10,413 bases of DNA from the NCBI GenBank assembly GCA_041477815.1, contig JBGOUV010000250.1, positions 1 through 10,413 of the forward strand. The letters are read 5' to 3'. Origin of the DNA: JBGOUV01 sp041477815. GTDB lineage: Bacteria > Acidobacteriota > Terriglobia > Bryobacterales > JACQDG01. The stretch's first letter is position 1. Each line of letters begins with the position of its first letter. A program made the translations under genes and the position numbers. Shown piece by piece: positions 6,001 to 10,413 of this stretch. The notes beneath the pieces are model-generated. The model did not search any database and was not told the DNA's origin. It worked only from the letters and a program-made list of their open reading frames with translations.

Positions 6001-6035
6001 AGGTTGCGCAGGTTCGAGTCCTACCTGGGGAGCCA
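6001..6035 (+). other. tRNA 3'-end-like fragment with encoded CCA
   Basis: A T-arm-like segment (GCAGG, loop TTCGAGT, CCTAC, with one mismatch in the five-base stem) is followed by seven bases CTGGGGA, one base G, and CCA. This is the 3' half of a tRNA layout. A complementary 5' acceptor strand (TCCCCAG) is absent in the preceding 95 bases. Upstream GGGCTGCTACCC at about 5988-5999 looks like an anticodon arm missing one base. So no intact tRNA is present; this is a relic or an attachment-site scar. Confidence 0.4.
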
Positions 6036-6068
6036 ATTATCAAAACCCCAGGCGGGATTCGAACTCCA
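6024..6068. repeat. tRNA-like dyad repeat, copy A
   Basis: CCTGGGG (6024-6030), AGCCAATT, a short spacer, CCCCAGG (6046-6052), then GGGATTCGAACTCCA (6054-6068). The first and third parts pair as a seven-base stem. The last part on the minus strand contains GTTCGAATC, the T-loop hallmark. A second copy with the same order and near-identical blocks is at 7839-7885. Copy A lies about 95 bp beyond the 3' end of the amidase gene. Confidence 0.75.
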
Positions 6069-6160
6069 CCCAGCACACGTTGGGCGGAGCGACCCATCCA
6101 CGATTCCAGACTCGAATTGGTGGTCGAAGAGCTGCCGAACAGAAAGCTGCAGGCCGTCAC

Positions 6161-7615
6161 TCAGTAGCCGGCAGGCTTCACGAATCCCTCGGTCAGTTGG
6201 GATGCGTGCTTGGCAAAAGCGATTAGCTCGGGCTCGCTCCAGTAAGGGCCGACGATCTGGACACCTAACGGCAGCCGCTCTTTGCCAAGCCCGAGCGGGA
6301 TGTTCATGGCCGGATGCCCTGAGGCGTTGAAGCAGGCCATGAAGGGCCACACGTAATCGCTGTATATCATTTCCGTGCCCTCGTAGCGGAGTTTGCCGCC
6401 GACCTTTGTTCGCGGGTACGCCGGGCCAAATCCGCTCGGGCAAATCAAGAAATCATAGTCCTTGAAGAAGCACTCCCACCTGGATACCGCGATGCTCCTG
6501 CGCAGCATCATTTCGCCGTAGTGGTTGGCGGACATTCCAAAGGCCTTGTCAAAATCCTTTCGATACTTCTTCAAGCCCTTCAGCACTTTGGAATTCAAAT
6601 CCATCTTCAGAAGAGGCCGGATAAACCAAGGGACACCCTGGGCCATGATGTAAGGGAAGATCCCCATCCACAGCTCGAGCGATTCCTCGTGCACATTGCC
6701 CTCGGGGGACTTATTTTCCACCGCGCAGCCCTGTTGTTCGAGCTTTCCGACAAACCCTCTGATCGCTCCGGCGATCTGCTCGCTCACGGGATGTTCAGGC
6801 CAGCCGTCCACCCATGCGATCTTATACTCAGACAATGACCTCTTTTCGGGTGCCCGCCATTCGATGCGAGGTATATTCCGGTCGCTTTCGTGGGGACCGA
6901 CAATGACCTTCCACAGGATCTCGATGTCTTCGAGCGTCCGGGCCAAAGGACCAGCTTGCGTCAGGTGCACGATAAAGGTCTTGGCGTTCTTGGGCAAGGG
7001 AATGTTCCCATGCAGAGGAACCGTGCTTTCAGTTGGCTTCAGTCCGTAGAGGCCGCAGAAATTGGACGGGGCGCGGATCGACCCGCCCAAATCCCCCCCC
7101 AATTCGAGGGGCGAGAATCCTGCCGCCACCGCCGCGGCTCCTCCGCCGGTACTGCCGCCCGGCGTGCAATCGGTGTTGTAGGGGTTCTTACCTTCGGGGT
7201 AGAGGTCGCCCCACACCTGGTAGTCCAGGAGGAACCGGGGGACGTTGGTGTGGCCGAGGATCACGGCTCCGCTCTTGCGAATCCGGTCCACGACCACCGC
7301 ATCCTCGGCGGCAACGAAATCCTCGTGCATCTTCGCGTTGATGGTGCTGCTCTTGCCTTGGATCCAGAACTGCTCTTTGACGCTGACCGGCACACCGTGC
7401 AAAGGCCCTAGGAATCTCCCCTGTTGGGCCTGCTGGTCGCGTTCGGCGGCAACAGCGAGGGCCTCCTCCTCAAACAAGTCCACGAACGCGTTCAGTTCGC
7501 CATTGCGCTCCTTGATGCGGATCACATGCTCTTTCACGATGTCCACGCTGGTGGCCCGGCCCTCGCGGATCAATCTAGCCAGCTCGCAGGCTGATCGGTA
7601 AATGTACGGTGGCAT
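6161..7615 (-). CDS. Amidase-signature family hydrolase
   Basis: A 484-residue member of the amidase-signature serine hydrolases, which use a Ser-cisSer-Lys triad to hydrolyse C-N amide bonds. The triad is intact: K80 in 'GPLHGVPVSVKEQF', cis-Ser S155 in 'CTPGGSTGGGAAAV', and nucleophile S179 in 'LGGDLGGSIRAPSNFCGLYG'. The 24-residue spacing between the two serines matches the family. The 'FCGLYGLKPTESTVPLHG' block and overall form resemble the fatty-acid amide hydrolase-like or general amidase branch more than GatA, and no gatB or gatC is nearby. The substrate cannot be told. No signal peptide or clear membrane segment is seen, so it is probably cytoplasmic. The ATG at 7615-7613 gives the normal family N-terminus; only a weak purine stretch precedes it. 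It stands alone and is bracketed by two tRNA-like repeats. Base composition is patchy and in places clearly lower in GC (about 42% in 6541-6600) than the flanking operons, which suggests separate acquisition. Confidence 0.93.
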   Translation of the reverse strand: MPPYIYRSACELARLIREGRATSVDIVKEHVIRIKERNGELNAFVDLFEEEALAVAAERDQQAQQGRFLGPLHGVPVSVKEQFWIQGKSSTINAKMHEDFVAAEDAVVVDRIRKSGAVILGHTNVPRFLLDYQVWGDLYPEGKNPYNTDCTPGGSTGGGAAAVAAGFSPLELGGDLGGSIRAPSNFCGLYGLKPTESTVPLHGNIPLPKNAKTFIVHLTQAGPLARTLEDIEILWKVIVGPHESDRNIPRIEWRAPEKRSLSEYKIAWVDGWPEHPVSEQIAGAIRGFVGKLEQQGCAVENKSPEGNVHEESLELWMGIFPYIMAQGVPWFIRPLLKMDLNSKVLKGLKKYRKDFDKAFGMSANHYGEMMLRRSIAVSRWECFFKDYDFLICPSGFGPAYPRTKVGGKLRYEGTEMIYSDYVWPFMACFNASGHPAMNIPLGLGKERLPLGVQIVGPYWSEPELIAFAKHASQLTEGFVKPAGY

Positions 7616-7838
7616 GGCGTCGACTCTTTCAGCTTGATTCTTTCCTGGCGCAGTCTCCAGACGGATGATTTGATTTTCCCAAAAACAGGCGGCCCATGGC
7701 TCTCAAAACCTTGAGGCCTGTACTCGGATACCCATCCTGGATCGGTCTCGGTGTTTGAGGCGATGCTCTACACAATCGACTGTTTTGTCGGGTTCCAGTG
7801 CCTCCCATCCTGGCCGCAAAAGTTCGAAACGTGTCCAG
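7616..7838. other. Noncoding gap upstream of the amidase
   Basis: With the following repeat this is a gene-free stretch of about 300 bp up to the metallo-hydrolase stop. I see no credible gene. Part of it (about 7791-7838) shows loose similarity to the bases before copy A of the repeat, including a GTTCGAA core, so it may be decayed tRNA-like sequence. The amidase promoter should lie here, but I cannot pick a convincing -35/-10 pair. Confidence 0.4.
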
Positions 7839-7885
7839 ACTGGGGGGAGCCAATTCGCGAGACCCCAGTTGGGATTCGAACTCCA
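7839..7885. repeat. tRNA-like dyad repeat, copy B
   Basis: ACTGGGG (7839-7845), GG, AGCCAATT (7848-7855), CGCGAG, ACCCCAGT (7862-7869), then GGGATTCGAACTCCA (7871-7885). Blocks AGCCAATT, ACCCCAG and the final 15 bases are identical to copy A. The stem differs from copy A by a paired change: CCTGGGG/CCCCAGG in A becomes ACTGGGG/CCCCAGT here. It lies 31 bp beyond the stop of the metallo-hydrolase gene. Confidence 0.75.
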
Positions 7886-7916
7886 GCTTCCACCACACCG
7901 AGGCGCCGTGTTGCCG

Positions 7917-8840
7917 CTAGTGCACCACCCCTTGGCGGAATTCCGCCTCGGCGGTGTCGATGTAGGCGCGGTAGCCCTCGGGGTCGATGAACGGGTCCAC
8001 CGGGTTCTTCGCGGTGGCGCGTGCGACGAACTTGCGGTACCTGCCCCACACTCGTGCATGGTTGGTCACCCAGATGTCGGCCGGGAGGCTCCGCAGCACG
8101 CGCAGGCTGCGCTCGCGGTCGGCCCCTTGTTCTGGATACCGCAACACTCCCAGCACCCCCGGGCCGCACACGCTCACAGCGTTCAGCACGCGGTCACCGT
8201 CGCGGACGGGGAACGACCACGAGGTGCAGCCGCGGGTGTGGCCGCCCGTGACGTGCGCGGTGAGCGCGATCGGCCCGACACGGATTGTGTCGCCGTCCTT
8301 GAACCGGTGGCCGACGCGCGTGGCCGGGTAGCCGAGGATCCCGATCCGGATGAGGACCCTCAATGGCAGGACGATGTCGGGGTCGTCGCCGCCGGCGGCG
8401 ATGGCGTCCGCGCTTGCTTCGCTGGCCCACAGCTCGGCGCCGGACGCCTGCTGGAGCACCCCCAGCCCGCCCGCGTGGTCGGGGTGCGGCTCCGAGTTCA
8501 GGAGCACTTTGACGTCCTTGATGTCGAAGCCGAGCTTCGCGATGCTCGCCATGATCATCGGCGCGGTGGTGGGATAGCCACCGTCGAGCACGACGTGGCC
8601 CTCGGGCCCGGTGATGAGGAAGGCCGCGATGTCGTTCGCGCCGACGTAGTAAAGGTTGCCGGCGATGCGGAACGGTTCGGCGGGCTGCTGCCCGCCGCGC
8701 TTGGTCGCGTTCAGCCACCTGCCGAGGAACACGGCGAGGACGGCGGCCAGTCCGAGCAGGAAGACCAGCACGCGTCGCCTGGTGAGGCGCCGCCACGTTC
8801 GCCCTCCCGGTTGTGGGCTCGCTCTCAGCTCCCGTAGCAT
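7917..8840 (-). CDS. Subclass B3-like metallo-beta-lactamase fold hydrolase with Glu in the first zinc-ligand position
   Basis: A 307-residue protein with a basic N-terminus and one membrane or signal-anchor segment at about residues 24-40 (VLVFLLGLAAVLAVFLG), so it is probably exported or anchored facing the periplasm. The rest has the B3 beta-lactamase order: 'FRIAGNLYYVGANDIAAFLI' (57-76), 'HVVLDGGYP' (82-90), 'DIKDVKVLLNSEPHPDHAGG' (106-125), 'LTAHVTGGHTRGCTSW' with H201, and H261 in 'IWVTNHARVWG'. The C-terminal 'DPFIDPEGYRAYIDTAEAEF' is also typical. The usual H-x-H-x-D-H motif reads E117-P-H119-P-D121-H122. Known B3 enzymes vary here (Gln in GOB; Glu in so-called B3-E variants), so activity is plausible but not assured. 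It could instead hydrolyse another substrate such as a lactone. The start at 8840 has no Shine-Dalgarno and lies within a 17-bp tandem repeat. No beta-lactamase regulator gene is in the window. Confidence 0.9.
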   Translation of the reverse strand: MLRELRASPQPGGRTWRRLTRRRVLVFLLGLAAVLAVFLGRWLNATKRGGQQPAEPFRIAGNLYYVGANDIAAFLITGPEGHVVLDGGYPTTAPMIMASIAKLGFDIKDVKVLLNSEPHPDHAGGLGVLQQASGAELWASEASADAIAAGGDDPDIVLPLRVLIRIGILGYPATRVGHRFKDGDTIRVGPIALTAHVTGGHTRGCTSWSFPVRDGDRVLNAVSVCGPGVLGVLRYPEQGADRERSLRVLRSLPADIWVTNHARVWGRYRKFVARATAKNPVDPFIDPEGYRAYIDTAEAEFRQGVVH

Positions 8841-8883
8841 AAAAGTACTCGTAACATAAAAGTACTCTATGAATCAAAGTACT
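8833..8883. repeat. Three 17-bp tandem repeats over the metallo-hydrolase start
   Basis: Units are CGTAGCATAAAAGTACT (8833-8849), CGTAACATAAAAGTACT (8850-8866) and CTATGAATCAAAGTACT (8867-8883). The first two match at 16 of 17 positions and the third keeps the AAAGTACT end. Each unit ends in the palindrome AGTACT, spaced exactly 17 bp apart. The minus-strand start codon of the B3-like gene (8840-8838) is inside the first unit. An array of equal spacing at a promoter or start suggests cooperative repressor or activator sites. Confidence 0.8.
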
Positions 8884-8977
8884 GTCAACAGCTCTGGACG
8901 CCGTACGTGCCCGTCGGCTTCGCTTGTAGCGCGCGCCTGCAACTTGGAGGCGATGTCAAAGCAAGAACGGCGAGGGC

Positions 8978-8999
8978 AAGGCGCTGGGAAGGCGCTGGG
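8978..8999. repeat. Tandem 11-bp duplication
   Basis: AAGGCGCTGGG occurs twice in direct tandem (8978-8988 and 8989-8999) in the spacer between the metallo-hydrolase and the propeller gene. It looks like simple slippage; no function is evident. Confidence 0.6.
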
Positions 9000-9012
9000 A
9001 GGTCTCACTCAC

Positions 9013-9041
9013 TTGCCCTACGCTTGCTCCAGGCTTATACT
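9013..9041 (+). promoter_or_regulatory. Candidate sigma-70-type promoter of the propeller gene
   Basis: TTGCCC (9013-9018), a 17-base spacer, then TATACT (9036-9041). Transcription would begin near 9048, leaving a leader of about 50 bases before the ATG at 9100. Spacing and -10 are good, the -35 moderate. Confidence 0.45.
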
Positions 9042-9099
9042 GAAAGCCGTCGCGCCAAATCCTCACCCTCGCCGGCAGCTTACTATGGTTGACAGATAA

Positions 9100-10413
9100 A
9101 TGCGCACTCTTCTCTATCCAATGCTCGCATTCGGCCTATGCGGCGCCGACTGGCCGCAGTTTCGTGGTCCGAACGGCTCCGGACTGTGCCCTTCCTGCGG
9201 GCAACTGCCCACCGAGTTTGGGCCTCGAAAGAACGTTCTGTGGAAGACCGAGCTGCCGGCAGGGAAGTCCTCTCCCGTCCTGGCAGGGGATCGCATTTTT
9301 CTCACCGCTTCCGAGGGCGATGATTTGATTACGATGTGCCTGAGCCGCACCACCGGGAAGGTGCAGTGGCGGCGATCCATCCGCGCTGCCAGGCGCGAAG
9401 CCCAGAACGCCCTCAATCACCGCGCCGCGCCCACCGCGGTGACCGATGGCAAGAGCGTCTTTGTCTTCTTCGCTGATTTCGGCCTGCTCGCTTATGATTT
9501 CGAGGGTAAACAGCGCTGGCAGTTGCCGCTCGGACCATTTAACAGTCAACACGGGGTGGTGGCATCGCCCGTCCATGCCGATGGAAGAGTGATCCTCGTC
9601 TGCGATACGGACACCGCCGCCTACATTATCGCGGTGGATGCAGATAGCGGCAAGATCGCCTGGAAAACGCCACGCCACGTCATCAACGGGTACTCCACGC
9701 CGATCATTTACCGTCCGGCCCGCGGCCCCGCGCAAGTCATCGCACCCGGCTCCTACCAGCTCACCGCGTATTCCATCGCGGACGGCGAACCGGTCTGGTT
9801 CGTTCGGGGTCTCACCTGCCAGCCCAAATCGGCGCCCACGATTGCCGGCGATGTTGTCTACTTCAATGGTTGGACTACCGGGAACGACGCGGGACAGCAG
9901 GTTGAACTGCCCACCTTCGCCGAGGTGATCGCCGCAGCCGATGCCAATCACGACGGGAAGCTCTCCCAGAGCGAACTTCCACAGCCCTGGCAGCCCACCG
10001 GAACCTGGCGTGCCATCGACTTGGATCGGGATGGCTTTCTGGACGAGCGGGAATGGACGTTCTTCCGCACTCGCCGTGCTTCGCGCAACGGTATATTCGC
10101 TGTGAAGCTCGGCGGCAGCGGCGACGTGACCGACACGCACGTGCGCTGGCGCTTTGAAAAGTCGCTGCCCGACGTGCCGTCGCCCCTCGTTTACAAGGAC
10201 GTGGTTTTCCTCGTCCGAAGCGGCGGAATCGCGACCACTCTGGACGCTCCGACCGGCAAAGTGCTCAAGCAGGCGCGTTTGACGGGCGCGCTCGAAGACT
10301 ACTACGCCTCACCGGTCGGCGTCGACGGCAAAGTCTACATCGCCAACGAACACGGCAAGGTTGTCGTGTTGCGTGCTGCCGGCGATTGGGAAATTCTGGC
10401 GATCAATGAATTC
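9100..10413 (+). CDS. Exported PQQ-like beta-propeller repeat protein with two EF-hand loops (3' end outside window)
   Basis: 438 codons are open to the window edge. A short signal peptide (MRTLLYPMLAFGLCGA) probably ends after A16, just before 'DWPQFRGPNGSGL', a hallmark opening of a large PQQ-like/outer-membrane-BamB-like propeller family common in acidobacteria and planctomycetes. Repeats of the blade type 'LAGDRIFLTA', 'TDGKSVFVFFADFGLLAYD', 'IIAVDADSGKIAW', 'TIAGDVVYFNG' and 'VDGKVYIANEHGKVVVL' are visible. Between blades sit two complete 12-residue EF-hand loops, DANHDGKLSQSE (281-292) and DLDRDGFLDERE (307-318), each with acidic or polar residues at positions 1, 3, 5, 9 and 12, so calcium binding is likely. 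PQQ-enzyme catalytic residues are not evident; most relatives are uncharacterised and probably not quinoprotein dehydrogenases. The ATG follows a candidate promoter but lacks a clear Shine-Dalgarno. The protein probably extends only a little further, since 'GKVVVLRAAGDWEILAINEF' usually lies near the last blades. Confidence 0.88.
   Translation, partial: MRTLLYPMLAFGLCGADWPQFRGPNGSGLCPSCGQLPTEFGPRKNVLWKTELPAGKSSPVLAGDRIFLTASEGDDLITMCLSRTTGKVQWRRSIRAARREAQNALNHRAAPTAVTDGKSVFVFFADFGLLAYDFEGKQRWQLPLGPFNSQHGVVASPVHADGRVILVCDTDTAAYIIAVDADSGKIAWKTPRHVINGYSTPIIYRPARGPAQVIAPGSYQLTAYSIADGEPVWFVRGLTCQPKSAPTIAGDVVYFNGWTTGNDAGQQVELPTFAEVIAAADANHDGKLSQSELPQPWQPTGTWRAIDLDRDGFLDEREWTFFRTRRASRNGIFAVKLGGSGDVTDTHVRWRFEKSLPDVPSPLVYKDVVFLVRSGGIATTLDAPTGKVLKQARLTGALEDYYASPVGVDGKVYIANEHGKVVVLRAAGDWEILAINEF

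Noticed and set aside
5946..6035. Intact tRNA gene with encoded CCA
   Set aside because: The T-arm and 3' acceptor look right, but no 5' acceptor strand TCCCCAG, no D-arm and only a defective anticodon-like arm were found.
6046..6110. Minus-strand tRNA suggested by GGAGTTCGAATCCC
   Set aside because: The T-stem has several mismatches and no matching 5' acceptor or anticodon arm follows on the minus strand.
7755..8837. Long plus-strand frame opposite the metallo-hydrolase
   Set aside because: It mirrors a gene with all B3-type blocks and starts in tRNA-like repeat sequence; no protein family is recognisable.
8869..9099. 76-residue plus-strand ORF ending one base before the propeller ATG
   Set aside because: Its start lies in the 17-bp repeats and it has no ribosome binding site or family features. 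The candidate promoter lies inside it. The abutting TAA-ATG is probably chance.
10408..10413. GAATTC at the very end of the window, perhaps a cloning boundary
   Set aside because: A single six-base site at a window edge can be chance and says nothing firm about origin.
1..10413. CRISPR arrays, transposases, phage genes
   Set aside because: No regularly spaced repeats with unique spacers were seen, and no transposase, integrase or phage structural motif appears in any plausible frame.

Overview
The window looks like a piece of a GC-rich (about 60-65% by eye) bacterial chromosome. An acidobacterial origin, close to Solibacter/Bryobacter, is my best inference. It rests on the start of the membrane-anchored TPR protein (MDRITRKSLK...), on the 'DWPQFRGPNGSG' PQQ-type propeller protein, and on the mix of genes. 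No rRNA or other decisive marker is present, so this is a family-level impression and not an assignment. All calls come from reading the sequence and its translations; no database search was run.

Layout. Bases 1-1080 are a decayed accessory region: the C-terminal remnant of a HicA toxin, an intact HicB antitoxin coupled to it by an ATGA overlap, and a small unknown gene broken by a 5-bp tandem duplication. Around these lie sequences that look like integron recombination sites (GTTAGGC boxes, a GCCCAAC...GTTGGGC pair, and a bulged stem-loop), so this stretch may be a pair of old gene cassettes. Bases 1081-3405 are a compact minus-strand operon: YjbQ-family protein, then a TPR membrane protein, then a dGTPase-like HD hydrolase. 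The three abut with zero spacing in one reading frame, separated only by single stop codons. Bases 3490-5938 hold a divergent plus-strand pair, a PLP-dependent sugar aminotransferase (DegT family) and a UDP-N-acetylhexosamine 6-dehydrogenase-like enzyme. They overlap by 17 bp and probably feed a surface polysaccharide pathway.

Bases 5939-8840 carry two minus-strand enzyme genes, an amidase-signature hydrolase and a class B3-like metallo-beta-lactamase fold protein. Just beyond the 3' end of each lies a copy of the same roughly 45-bp tRNA-like, dyad-symmetric repeat (6024-6068 and 7839-7885). The two copies bracket the amidase gene and may be attachment-site scars. The metallo-hydrolase has Glu in place of the first zinc-ligand His, and its start codon lies inside a three-unit 17-bp tandem repeat (8833-8883) that may be an operator. 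From 9100 to the window edge runs an exported PQQ-like beta-propeller protein with two inserted EF-hand loops, cut off by the window end.

Most notable points: the possible integron cassette scar with a traceable frameshift, the paired tRNA-like repeats with compensatory stem changes, the Glu-for-His metallo-hydrolase with its 17-bp tandem repeat, and the one-frame three-gene operon. I found no CRISPR array, transposase, integrase or intact tRNA.
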